Assembly: GCA_002495055.1 (NCBI GenBank) | Contig: DADR01000042.1 | Coordinates: forward strand, 1 to 64,000 | Reading direction: 5' to 3' | Source of the DNA: Methanoregula sp. UBA247 | Lineage (GTDB): Archaea; Halobacteriota; Methanomicrobia; Methanomicrobiales; Methanospirillaceae | Length of the DNA: 64,000 nucleotides | In this document: positions 27,646 to 36,359 of the stretch, in pieces | Numbering within the stretch: the stretch's first letter is position 1 | How the letters are laid out: the number at the start of each line of letters is the position of its first letter | Translations under genes and position numbers: made by a program | Notes under the pieces: generated by a model | Seen by the model: only the letters and a program-made list of their open reading frames with translations | What the model was told of the DNA's origin: nothing | The model's database searches: none

Positions 27646-28617
27646 TTATGAAATCACAAGGCTCCCCACAATGCGGAGCTTGCCACCTTCAAGATAGTGC
27701 AGCACTACCCGTGCACCGGGCGGATATATCAGCGCTTTTTCCATAGTTAAAGTAATGGTTGGCATCCGCCAGTCCCCGTTAATAACAATTTTTTCCAGCC
27801 GGGTGGGAAGGAATTGCATCCAGTGACCGGCGTACAGCACCATACCCTCCTTGAGCGGGGCAGGCCAGTATTTCACGAGCTGCGCTTTTCCGGAAATCGT
27901 TGTTGCATATTTTATCGACGGATCATTTGTCAGGACAAAGCCCCGGTCCAGATCTTCTGATTCAATATTCTTCAGGGCAAGTCCAACCCGATCACCGGTG
28001 ATGGCATTCTCTGAATCATCATCATGTTTCTGGATAGAGCGGATCTGTGCGGTTTTTTCTGTCGGAAGGACTTTGAGGATTTCGTGTTTTTTGATGCTTC
28101 CCTGTGCAACACTGCCAAGTACGACAACCCCGACACCTTTCACATTGAAATGCGCATCCACCGGAACAGTCCCTTTTCCTAAGGAATCATGGATTTTCTG
28201 GTGAGCAGTCTGTTTTACTGAGATTTCGAGCAATTTCTCGCGAAGGCCGACAATATCCTCCTCGATTACCTCGTAATGTTCCAGAACGGTTCCCTTTATC
28301 AGAGGTGTGATCTGGTCGAGGGAGATGTAGTTCTTGAGTATAAGATATCCCGTGGATTTGTCTGCGCACTGGAGCATCAGAACACATTCACCAAAAGCAG
28401 CATTAATTTCATTAACCACAAGGACCACACGATCCGCAATGGACACTGAATAAAACAACGAGGATAATTTTTCCGGATACCGGGTCGGCTCAATGAAAGT
28501 TACGGTTGCATCCCCTTTTTTCAGATTATAGAAGGTAATATCGCTGGTTGTGCCTTTCTTTCCCAGATCTTTTGCATAGTCCGGGGGGGCCAGGACAGCG
28601 ACAGTGAGATTGGACAT
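27646..28617 (-). CDS. EF-Tu/SelB-like protein with a degenerate GTPase domain
   Basis: The 323-residue protein has a translation-GTPase-like architecture. Domain 2 is clear (GTVPVDAHFNVKGVGVVVLGSVAQG, then TEKTAQIRSIQKHDDDSENAITGDRVGLAL), and a domain 3-like barrel follows to the end. The first ~125 residues occupy the GTPase position but lack G1 (APPDYAKDLGKKGTTS instead of GHVDHGKT), G3 (DxxG) and G4 (NKxD). It is therefore probably a pseudo-GTPase that does not bind GTP in the usual way. It resembles SelB-type factors in domain 2. No selenocysteine genes are visible nearby. Role unknown; binding to RNA or to a translation factor is possible. Confidence 0.75.
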   Translation of the reverse strand: MSNLTVAVLAPPDYAKDLGKKGTTSDITFYNLKKGDATVTFIEPTRYPEKLSSLFYSVSIADRVVLVVNEINAAFGECVLMLQCADKSTGYLILKNYISLDQITPLIKGTVLEHYEVIEEDIVGLREKLLEISVKQTAHQKIHDSLGKGTVPVDAHFNVKGVGVVVLGSVAQGSIKKHEILKVLPTEKTAQIRSIQKHDDDSENAITGDRVGLALKNIESEDLDRGFVLTNDPSIKYATTISGKAQLVKYWPAPLKEGMVLYAGHWMQFLPTRLEKIVINGDWRMPTITLTMEKALIYPPGARVVLHYLEGGKLRIVGSLVIS

Positions 28618-28757
28618 ATTTATCCATAGGATGTTCAGAAATAAGAGATTTTATACAAACCGAACCCATATTCTGATGAAAGAACAAGGAATTCCCCTTA
28701 TAGCTCATCAAACAATTCCTTTGATCCTGTCATCGCAAGATACACTGGTGAACTAAA
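28618..28757. promoter_or_regulatory. Divergent promoter region
   Basis: A 140-base A/T-rich spacer between the EF-Tu-like gene (minus) and the GT2 gene (plus). GATTTTATACAAAC at about 28648-28661 is the best TATA-like stretch. No RNA gene is visible. Confidence 0.3.
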
Positions 28758-29510
28758 ATGCACTTTGATCTGACCGTGATTATACCAACATACAATGAGG
28801 AAGAAAATATTGAAAGAATGATTATTACGGTTGACTCGATTTGCAGAGCACACGATATCAATGAAGAAATTCTTATTGTTGATGACAACTCAAATGACAG
28901 TACCATCACTATTGTAAAAAAACTGATGGTTGATCGTCCTTTTCTCCATCTGATCATCCGGACAAAGAACCCGGGGCTTTCCCCGTCCCTTTATGATGGA
29001 ATAATCAACGCAACAGCGGATCTGATCCAATGCATTGACTGCGATTTCTCACATCCCCCGGAAAAAATTCCAATTTTTTACCATATCATCAAAAATGAAG
29101 GATACGATATGGTAATCGGATCCCGTTATGTCAAGGGGGGTGAAGTAATTAACTGGCCCGTTTTAAGAAGGGTGCTCTCTTCAGGTGCAGCCCTTCTCAG
29201 TCGGCTCCTGATCCCTCATGTTAAGGATTCGGGAAGTGGATTTTTCGCGATAAACCGGCATATACTAACCGGTACGCTCCTTTCACCCCGTGGCTTCCGG
29301 ATGGGATTTGAAATCCTTGGGAAAGCTCACTGGACGCGGGTACATGAGATCCCCATTGTTTTCAAGGACCGGGAGTTCGGACAAAGTAAGCTAAAGGGAA
29401 GGATTATATTCGATTTTCTTATCCAGTGTGGTTCTATAATCAAATACAATTTCATCGTAAGGAAGAGTACCAATATTATCCGGGCATGGACACTATTTCT
29501 CCACGGATAA
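28758..29510 (+). CDS. GT2 glycosyltransferase, dolichol-phosphate mannosyltransferase-like
   Basis: The 250-residue GT-A enzyme resembles Dpm1/polyprenol-phosphate mannosyltransferase. It has TVIIPTYNEEENI at the N-terminus, LIVDDNSNDST (nucleotide binding) and IDCDFSHPPEKIP, the DxD-like metal site. QSKLKGR near residue 210 is also typical. It lacks the C-terminal GtrA-like membrane domain of some archaeal homologues. It probably transfers mannose or a related sugar from an activated nucleotide to a lipid carrier at the inner face of the membrane. GGTGA lies six bases before the ATG. The following genes suggest an S-layer or lipid glycosylation cluster. Confidence 0.85.
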   Translation: MHFDLTVIIPTYNEEENIERMIITVDSICRAHDINEEILIVDDNSNDSTITIVKKLMVDRPFLHLIIRTKNPGLSPSLYDGIINATADLIQCIDCDFSHPPEKIPIFYHIIKNEGYDMVIGSRYVKGGEVINWPVLRRVLSSGAALLSRLLIPHVKDSGSGFFAINRHILTGTLLSPRGFRMGFEILGKAHWTRVHEIPIVFKDREFGQSKLKGRIIFDFLIQCGSIIKYNFIVRKSTNIIRAWTLFLHG

Positions 29511-29551
29511 ATGCCTGACGATTCAGAATACTAAGAGAAGGATAGCATCTG

Positions 29552-31192
29552 ATGAAAAGGAGTACCGTTATCAGTATTATTCAAGGCGTTTTTGCCATCG
29601 CACTATTGTTGCTTCTTTTGGGTACAGTGGATTACCGGCTTACTCTCTCACTCCTGACCAATCTTGACATTCGGTTCATTTTTCTTGCAGGTTTATGTTA
29701 TTTCTTAAATAACCTGCTCATGGCATACCGGATAAAGAGAATTCTCTTCTATCTTGGAGAGAATATACGGTTCAGGTTGGTTTTTTTCTCTCACATGGCA
29801 GGGATGCTTTTTTCGGATTTCACACCGGCCCGGAGCGGTTATCTTTATGTTGCGCTTGCACTGAATAAACGTGACGTCCCTCTGGAAAAAGGAATGAGTG
29901 CCATTACCAGTACGTATCTCTATGACCTCACCTTTAAAATGACAGTCGCCATCCTTGGTGCATATTTTGTCTATTCTTATATATTTGCTGAAAGCCTCGG
30001 TTTTGTGGTCATAATTACATTTCTCCTCATTCTTGGGGTAATCACGGGGTATTTTATCATCATGTATCCTGGAGAAAAGATGAGAAATCTCCTTCAAAAA
30101 CGGGAATTCTTAAGAAAGATCCTGCTTTTTGGGGAGCAGAGCTATTCAATCCAGAAATATGCACCGTTTATTCTTTCGATAACCCTGGCAGGCTGGATTC
30201 TGCGAGGACTTGAATGGTACCTGATAGTACTATCAATGCACCAGCTTTTTCTTAAACCGCTTGATGCACTTCTTTTAAATCCATTGCTTACCCTGTTCTC
30301 GCTCATGCCATTAACACCAGCCGGTTGGGGAATCCAGGAAGCTGGCATTGTTTTTGTATTTACTACAATGGGAATCGGCGCAACCATTGCAGCCTCATTT
30401 GCCCTCATAACCAGATTTGTTGAGGTAGGAATCGATGTTATCGGAATAAAAGAGGTCTTTGTAAAATCTACAAAGGAGGAAACCCTTTTTGCATTTTATA
30501 ATACGATACCGGGGGATATAGATGAAAAAGCCTTTAATTCCGACATGCTCGTACAGCGATATTTTCAAAGGAGAAAAACCGAGGTTATAAAAAATACGCT
30601 GGCTGTAAAAAGGGCTGACGTGATAATTGATATCGGGTGCGGGAGCGGAGTGCAGATGAAAGAAATCGGAAAAAACGGGTATTCCCTGGCTTTAGGAATA
30701 GATGTAAACCTTAATGCGATTCGGTTTGCACGGGAAAGATCGCTTCCCAATACAGAATTCATTATTGCCGATGCACAAAACCTTCCTGTCAAATCATCCA
30801 GTGCGGATAGAATAATCTGTGCGGAAATCATTGAACACGTAAAGAGCCCCCAACTTCTCGTAAATGAAATTGCCAGAGTCCTGAAGCACGGAGGTGCGGT
30901 TGTAGTTACCACACCCAATGATAAATCCGTCTGGGGGATCTATGAATTCTTCTGGGATGTATTTGGCAGAGGCAGAAACTATGGAGAAACACATCTGAGG
31001 TTTTTTTCTGAGTCAGGGCTCCGCAGTAATTTTCCCGGTTTCTCAGAATGCAGTACCCAATCCCTCTTTTTTATATCCCCGCTTTTTGCTCTTTTCAACA
31101 GGAAGGCACTGTTAGAAGGGGGGGAAAAATTGGACCGGCTGTTTGAGCGATGGGGTTGGGGGGTTTCAATCATTCTTTATGCCAGAAAATAA
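29552..31192 (+). CDS. AglD/UPF0104-type membrane protein fused to a SAM methyltransferase
   Basis: Residues 1 to about 310 form a multi-span lysylphosphatidylglycerol-synthase-type membrane region (UPF0104/AglD-like), with spans starting at about 7, 35, 120 and 150 and the hallmark ARSGYLYVALALNKR and PLTPAGWGIQEAG segments. Residues from about 340 form a class I methyltransferase. Its SAM motif is VIIDIGCGSG (about 356-365), followed by GIDVN, CAEIIEHV and GGAVVVTTPN. The two halves are usually separate proteins. The membrane part may move or modify lipid-linked sugars, and the cytosolic part could methylate the same lipid or glycan; both are inferences. The frame is continuous, with no sign of an assembly join. 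Confidence 0.82.
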   Translation: MKRSTVISIIQGVFAIALLLLLLGTVDYRLTLSLLTNLDIRFIFLAGLCYFLNNLLMAYRIKRILFYLGENIRFRLVFFSHMAGMLFSDFTPARSGYLYVALALNKRDVPLEKGMSAITSTYLYDLTFKMTVAILGAYFVYSYIFAESLGFVVIITFLLILGVITGYFIIMYPGEKMRNLLQKREFLRKILLFGEQSYSIQKYAPFILSITLAGWILRGLEWYLIVLSMHQLFLKPLDALLLNPLLTLFSLMPLTPAGWGIQEAGIVFVFTTMGIGATIAASFALITRFVEVGIDVIGIKEVFVKSTKEETLFAFYNTIPGDIDEKAFNSDMLVQRYFQRRKTEVIKNTLAVKRADVIIDIGCGSGVQMKEIGKNGYSLALGIDVNLNAIRFARERSLPNTEFIIADAQNLPVKSSSADRIICAEIIEHVKSPQLLVNEIARVLKHGGAVVVTTPNDKSVWGIYEFFWDVFGRGRNYGETHLRFFSESGLRSNFPGFSECSTQSLFFISPLFALFNRKALLEGGEKLDRLFERWGWGVSIILYARK

Positions 31193-31221
31193 GATCTGAC
31201 CTGAATAACAGGTATCCATCA

Positions 31222-32760
31222 TTAATTTGAGGTGAGCAGATAAATCCCTGTACGTTCTGTTTCAAATCGTGCTGCTTTTGAAAGCCATGCAAGAGCATCT
31301 CCCTCCGGATTCATTGCAGAAATATCACCGGTTACAATATAGAAGATACTGTTGTTTCCTTTTAGCTGGTTTATTTTTTCAAGTTCTGTGCTGTTATTTG
31401 CACCATATTCAGATGTTTTGTCCGTGACATTGGAATAATAATAATTGAATGGTACCGCCATATAGCTTGGAATAAATACGATCACATCACCTTCCTGGGT
31501 TTTTGACTGAACAAGCCCGGCTAATCCCCGCCAGTCCTCCTTAGTATAACCGGAGTAATACTCCGCAAGAAGTGGGGCGTTTATGACACCAATCAGGATA
31601 ACAATGAGATATAACAGATTCCTGTTCGGTATTAGCCTGCATATGAGGGGATAGGAGAGCGCGACGAGTGTGAAATAAACAGGAAGGAGATAGATAAGAT
31701 ATCGGGGATTCATCGTCATCTTCGAGGATATCAGCACACTGATCACAATCGGCAGAATGAGAAACATCACTGAGAAGAGGCACTTGTTTTTGTCCCCGGT
31801 ATACAGGATAACTAGTCCCCCAATCACCAGGACGAGGTAGATGAAAGCAATAATCCAATTTAGTGAGGAGTACCCTCCTGAAAACCGGATAAGCGTTTCC
31901 TGTATAAGCAGCGGTCCCAGCACCCCGTATGTCGGTGGTGATCCCGTAAGTTTGAAAAACCGCTCACCGATAATAAATAGCAAAGGAAGGATCAGTATAA
32001 GTGTTGTGCAAAATGCTGCCAGAAGGTTTTTTGCGTAAAGGAATCCCTTTTTGAGTTGACTGCCTCTTGTAATTATTGCATGAAGATAGATAACTCCCAA
32101 TCCGACAAAAACATAATAATGCGTCCAGAACGCGATCGCTGAAAAAATCCCAAACAGAACCCAGATGGAGATATTATCGGTTCGAAGGGCTGATAAGTAA
32201 AATAAAATTACCAGAGAGAAAACAAAAAGAACCGTTGAATATGAATAGGCTTCCTGAGAATAGTAGATCCCAAAATACGAGAAGGTCAGAAGGGCTGCAC
32301 TGATAATGCCGATGTTCTTATCGTGGAACTCTTTTCCAATAAAATAAAAAACCGGAATGGTCAGCGTACCAAGCATGGCTGGAACCGAACGCAGAACGAC
32401 CTCGCTCTGGCCGAAAACAAGCATGATATGCTCAATCCAGTGAAATAACGGCGGGTGGAAATCTACAGAACGGCTGATTTCCCAAATCTCAAAAAAACCG
32501 GGTTTCGACCAATTAAAGGTTGTTGCTTCATCAAGCCAGAGAGAGTTAAAACCCAGATTATAAAAACGAAGGATAAAACCGAAGATTGTTAACATTAAAA
32601 GGATCTGTGCATACCGGCTGTGCACTATGACCGACTTACAATTTTCAAAGGAGAGATCATGAATAGATCGGAAAGGAGACTGATAATCGTCATCAGGATT
32701 ACATCCTTGATCCGGTTTAATTTTTTTTTCTTTTGCCCGATCGTCACGTCTTCTTGCCAT
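31222..32760 (-). CDS. GT39/ArnT-like membrane glycosyltransferase
   Basis: The 512-residue polytopic protein has about 11-13 membrane spans. The first exterior loop carries LWLDEATTFNW and SVDFHPPLFHWIEH, typical of GT-C enzymes of the GT39/PMT_2 type that use lipid-linked sugars as donors. The cytosolic N-terminus is highly charged (ARRRDDRAKEKK). It converges on the flippase-methyltransferase gene, with 29 bases between the stop codons. It would transfer a sugar outside the cell, completing a lipid-carrier pathway with the GT2 enzyme. Acceptor unknown. Confidence 0.82.
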   Translation of the reverse strand: MARRRDDRAKEKKIKPDQGCNPDDDYQSPFRSIHDLSFENCKSVIVHSRYAQILLMLTIFGFILRFYNLGFNSLWLDEATTFNWSKPGFFEIWEISRSVDFHPPLFHWIEHIMLVFGQSEVVLRSVPAMLGTLTIPVFYFIGKEFHDKNIGIISAALLTFSYFGIYYSQEAYSYSTVLFVFSLVILFYLSALRTDNISIWVLFGIFSAIAFWTHYYVFVGLGVIYLHAIITRGSQLKKGFLYAKNLLAAFCTTLILILPLLFIIGERFFKLTGSPPTYGVLGPLLIQETLIRFSGGYSSLNWIIAFIYLVLVIGGLVILYTGDKNKCLFSVMFLILPIVISVLISSKMTMNPRYLIYLLPVYFTLVALSYPLICRLIPNRNLLYLIVILIGVINAPLLAEYYSGYTKEDWRGLAGLVQSKTQEGDVIVFIPSYMAVPFNYYYSNVTDKTSEYGANNSTELEKINQLKGNNSIFYIVTGDISAMNPEGDALAWLSKAARFETERTGIYLLTSN

Positions 32761-32884
32761 TACAATCAGGTACTATATCGTAAATATGCTCATATAGTTT
32801 ATTCCCTGTCAGATGCTTTTTTGAGTAATTTTCTTAAGCACTAAAAAATCCGCAGGTTATCCAGTCAGGTATTCTGGAACGAGC

Positions 32885-33742
32885 CTATGAATTATATTTC
32901 ATAATGGATGGTGATTTGATTACATCGAGGAGATCGTTTGTACTGGTCACGACAGTTGCCGATTCTTCGAGCACGAAATTCACTATTTCATGGCTGCCTA
33001 CCCTGCGAAAATCAGTCCGCAACGCGATAACCCGTTTCCCACGTGCAAATGCATACCCCATTTCCCATGCAGTGCCTGAATCGACATCCGCACCATCGAT
33101 AATGGCAACGATTATTTCAGCATTTTCAAGAGCTTTCAAATTTTCTGATAGGATCCGAACCTGTTCTTTTTTATCCCTTAAATCTGAATCATCACCTTCC
33201 TGCTGAGGCAAATAGACCTCAAAAAAGTAATTTCTCAGCAATTCTTCAATCGAAAGATTATATTGTCGTTCAGCTTCTGAAAAAAGGGGGGCGGCTATAT
33301 ACACACGATATTGAGAGAAAATCTCAACATCCATCGCCATGATGTGCGGGAAACGCTTAAGGAATACACCACGCTCCTTCCGTTTTGGCGGTTGTTGATC
33401 TTCACTCCCATACCAGGTGCTGGTAACTCCGCACGTGGGAGAAGAGTTGACCCCAACGATGCAGAGTGGTGGACCCCGTTCATCTATGATTTCCTGAACT
33501 TGTAATTCGAGCTTGTCGATCAGTCTGGTAAATGCCGGCGTGTTCAATCGTTCAAGAAATGTCCCGGGTTTTCTACCGGAACCGAGGTACAAGGTCTCCG
33601 GGCATGGCAGCGGCACCATTTCAATGCCAAAATGTTTGCACCGTAATATCGCCCGGTCAAACACTACGAGATCCGAAGGTTTCGTAATCCCCTTTGCACG
33701 CAGTGCAGGATCGAGAATGCAGGGACTGCAGAGTACGTACAT
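32885..33742 (-). CDS. Fusion of a DUF523-like domain and a nucleoside 2-deoxyribosyltransferase-like domain
   Basis: From the ATG at 33742 the protein has 285 residues. The N-terminal half (about 1-135) has VLCSPCILDPALRAKG and CIVGVNSSPTCGVT, which resemble 2-thiouracil desulfurase/DUF523-type proteins with cysteines set for an iron-sulfur cluster. The C-terminal half (about 140-285) has YIAAPLFSEAERQYN and DGADVDSGTAWEMGYAFARG, the nucleoside 2-deoxyribosyltransferase signature with the catalytic glutamate in WEMGYA. A role in salvage of modified nucleobases is inferred. The GTG at 33763 is a weaker start. Confidence 0.75.
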   Translation of the reverse strand: MYVLCSPCILDPALRAKGITKPSDLVVFDRAILRCKHFGIEMVPLPCPETLYLGSGRKPGTFLERLNTPAFTRLIDKLELQVQEIIDERGPPLCIVGVNSSPTCGVTSTWYGSEDQQPPKRKERGVFLKRFPHIMAMDVEIFSQYRVYIAAPLFSEAERQYNLSIEELLRNYFFEVYLPQQEGDDSDLRDKKEQVRILSENLKALENAEIIVAIIDGADVDSGTAWEMGYAFARGKRVIALRTDFRRVGSHEIVNFVLEESATVVTSTNDLLDVIKSPSIMKYNS

Positions 33743-33772
33743 TGATACAGTGTGTGCACGCACAGATGATCA

Positions 33773-34264
33773 ATGATACCGCTGTATGCATACCGGGATA
33801 ACACATGTGACCCCCGGAAGTGCACAGTTAAAAAGCTTGAAAAAGCTGGTTTTCTAAAAGTATATACAAAAATTTCGCAAATTCCACGAAATACACTGCT
33901 TCTTGATCCCACTGCCGAGCAGGCACTTTCACCGGCAGACAAGCATGTAAAATCAATAACGGTGCTGGATTGTTCGTGGATGGTTTTAGATACCGGGAAA
34001 GTCCGATCATGGCGAATCCATCGTGCACTTCCCTTTTTGGTTGCCGCAAATCCGGTAAATTTTGGCAAACCTTGTGTACTTTCCTCTGTTGAGGCACTTG
34101 CTGGTGCACTGTACATTATTGGCGAAAAGGAGAGGGCTTCTGAACTCCTCGCAAAAGTCAGCTGGGGTAACCGCTTCTTGGAAGTAAACAAAGAACCCCT
34201 TGATCTCTACTCAAATGCAAAGAGTAGTACTGAAGTAATAAAAATCCAGGAACTCTTCTTTTAA
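33773..34264 (+). CDS. tsr3: Tsr3-type rRNA aminocarboxypropyltransferase (DUF367)
   Basis: The 163-residue protein matches Tsr3, which transfers the aminocarboxypropyl group of SAM to a conserved pseudouridine of small-subunit rRNA. Visible signatures are DPRKCTVKKLEK, LLLDPTAEQALS, LDCSW and RALPFLVAANPVNFGKP, followed by SSVEALAGALYIIG. The fold is SPOUT-like. It is transcribed away from the deoxyribosyltransferase-like gene with only 30 bases between starts, so the promoters overlap. Other small-subunit maturation factors (Rio1, KH protein) lie about 4 kb downstream. Confidence 0.9.
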   Translation: MIPLYAYRDNTCDPRKCTVKKLEKAGFLKVYTKISQIPRNTLLLDPTAEQALSPADKHVKSITVLDCSWMVLDTGKVRSWRIHRALPFLVAANPVNFGKPCVLSSVEALAGALYIIGEKERASELLAKVSWGNRFLEVNKEPLDLYSNAKSSTEVIKIQELFF

Positions 34265-34411
34265 AATGTTTTTTTGCACAATATTTTTTAGAATTATTGA
34301 AATTAGCAAAATCGTTTTTTACAGCCTATAAAAAAAGCATAGGGCTAAAATATTATAGATTACCTGTGATAAAGTAACTGTAACAGCAGAATCCGGGGCG
34401 AACTTCGAGGA

Positions 34412-36166
34412 GTGGTAATTACTTTGTCCGATCTTGAGAAAATTTCTATTTTGTGCGTCGATGACGAATCGTTATTATTGGAGGTTTTCCAGGATTTTTT
34501 CAAACGGGAACCCGGATTTTCAATAACAACATGCACGAATGCAACTGACGCGATAGATCAATTAACCACTCAATCGTTTGATGCTATTCTTGCAGATTAT
34601 GGCCTTCCGGATAAAGACGGAATCAATTTGTTAAAGGAGATCCGGGGCGGGGGGTTTTCAGGCCTTTTCATCATCATTACGGGTAAACATCGTGCTCATG
34701 TTGCCATCGATGCGTTAAATTCCGGTGCAGATTATTACATACAAAAAGGAGGGGGCATGGTAAACGACATGGCCTCTCTGGTTGAATTCATCCGAAATGG
34801 TGTTGGAAAAATTCGGGCAGACCGGGCGTTGGTTGAACGTGAAAGCATGTATCGCTCGATTATCGAAAACAATTCTGATCTTATTTGTCGTTTTCTTCCG
34901 GGGGGAGAGATTCGTTTCATAAATGAATCATTCATTGAGTTTGTGGGAAGAAGTAAAGACGAGTGTATCGGGAGCAGCATCTTTTCATTTGTGCCTGATG
35001 AAGAAGGTAAAAAAATTGTGGGGCAGTTACAAAATCTGACACCTTCAAAACCTGGGATTTTCATTAAACATGCGTTCCTGAAAAGTGATGGATCATCAGC
35101 TGAAATCGAATGGAATTATCGTGCGATCTTCAACCTGGCAGGAGCAATCGTCGAGTACCAAACCGCAGGAAGAGAAGGACACGGACTCGTTCAGATTCAC
35201 GAACCTCTTGCTTCACAGAGTGAAATTACTGCTGTTTCCACCGTGAAAACAGCTGTGACAGGTACGGAACCTGAGGATGAATGGGATACATTTTCCAATA
35301 CTATCGAAACGCTCGAGAACCCGGTTTTTGCGATAGACAAAACCGGTGTCATTATTACATGGAATAAAGCCATGGAGCATCTGACGGGTGTCACAGCCAA
35401 AGAAATGGTCGGAAAAGGAAATCGCGAGTATGCAATTCCATTCTATGGTGAACCAAGACCGATGCTGGTTGATTATATCGTCATATCAACTCATAAAAGG
35501 CAATCGGGCAAATTTCCGGGAATCAAACGTGTGGGGAATACATTTACCAGTGAAATGGAAAAAGTCAAAATTCGTGAAAAACCGATGTATCTGTGGGGAA
35601 AAGGGACAGCTGTTTACGATGATAAGGGACAGTTGATTGCAGCAATCGAGACCCTCACTGTCGTCGAGCAACAGCCGGAAACCCTGAAATCAGATGAGTC
35701 AGAAAAGGAAATATATATCGGGGGATTGTCAAGTCCTACACTTAAAGTTGCCGGGGGAAGCGCGAGCGGTGCGATTGCGGGTCTCGTCCCATCGCCTCCA
35801 AGGGGTTATGGGATTTATGCAACCAATAAACGGTTGTTTGTAATCCAAAATCCGGATTTTGATCTTTCAAAACCCAAGGGAATGCAGTATGGACCTTATG
35901 TACTGGATGATCTTTTTGGTACCAGGACGACAATCGACAACCGCCCGAAGACTATTGATGCTATTGAAAAATTATTGGTCTATGAAATTACAAAACAAGA
36001 CCTGGTTACCATAGAATTAATGAATCCGGTACTGCTCCCCGGTTTCCTGACATTATATAACAAGACTGGAGAATCATTCAGGATGTTTATCGATCATAAA
36101 ACGGCATTTTTGCAGATTGAACACCTGATAAAATCATTCTATCCGGAAATTTTACGTATGGAGTAA
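34412..36166 (+). CDS. Response regulator with two PAS domains and a PH-like C-terminal domain
   Basis: The 584-residue protein has an N-terminal receiver domain (about 5-125), with acidic DDES, the phosphate-accepting aspartate in ILADYGLPD and the lysine in YIQKGG. A first PAS (about 145-260) starts at YRSIIENNSDLI and a second (about 290-420) at TIETLENPVFAI. A C-terminal region (about 450-584) contains YGIYATNKRLFVIQ, which resembles bacterial PH-like domains. There is no kinase or DNA-binding output. The start is unclear: GTG at 34412 overlaps a GAGGAG motif at 34407-34412, so TTG at 34424 may be the true start. The cognate kinase is not in the window. Confidence 0.8.
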   Translation: MVITLSDLEKISILCVDDESLLLEVFQDFFKREPGFSITTCTNATDAIDQLTTQSFDAILADYGLPDKDGINLLKEIRGGGFSGLFIIITGKHRAHVAIDALNSGADYYIQKGGGMVNDMASLVEFIRNGVGKIRADRALVERESMYRSIIENNSDLICRFLPGGEIRFINESFIEFVGRSKDECIGSSIFSFVPDEEGKKIVGQLQNLTPSKPGIFIKHAFLKSDGSSAEIEWNYRAIFNLAGAIVEYQTAGREGHGLVQIHEPLASQSEITAVSTVKTAVTGTEPEDEWDTFSNTIETLENPVFAIDKTGVIITWNKAMEHLTGVTAKEMVGKGNREYAIPFYGEPRPMLVDYIVISTHKRQSGKFPGIKRVGNTFTSEMEKVKIREKPMYLWGKGTAVYDDKGQLIAAIETLTVVEQQPETLKSDESEKEIYIGGLSSPTLKVAGGSASGAIAGLVPSPPRGYGIYATNKRLFVIQNPDFDLSKPKGMQYGPYVLDDLFGTRTTIDNRPKTIDAIEKLLVYEITKQDLVTIELMNPVLLPGFLTLYNKTGESFRMFIDHKTAFLQIEHLIKSFYPEILRME

Positions 36167-36282
36167 GTGGAGTTATCATTTCCCGATAAAAAATTCATCG
36201 TTTTTCTTTGGGAAAAATATACAAACCGGGTTTTGTTATACAGAAAAACATCCAACCCTTCTTTATTTTATTAGCTGGCATC

Positions 36283-36303
36283 GTGCGTATGATCATATAG
36301 CAC
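36283..36303. promoter_or_regulatory. Palindromic operator-like site upstream of gap
   Basis: GTGC-N-TATGATCATA-TA-GCAC at 36283-36303 is an inverted repeat built round the 10-base palindrome TATGATCATA. It lies about 57-77 bases before the preferred gap start and just upstream of the core promoter. It could bind a dimeric regulator, or include an alternative TATA box (CATATAG). Confidence 0.35.
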
Positions 36304-36359
36304 ATGCAGGCTGGGTTTTTCCCATACCTTTTTTGTATACTACTACCATGTACGATTGT

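Noticed and set aside
27646..28617. Call of a true SelB selenocysteine factor
   Set aside because: GTPase motifs are missing and there is no selenocysteine machinery nearby.
36333..36359. Upstream starts of GAPDH at 36333 and 36348
   Set aside because: They add residues absent from the family, and the promoter spacing favours 36360.
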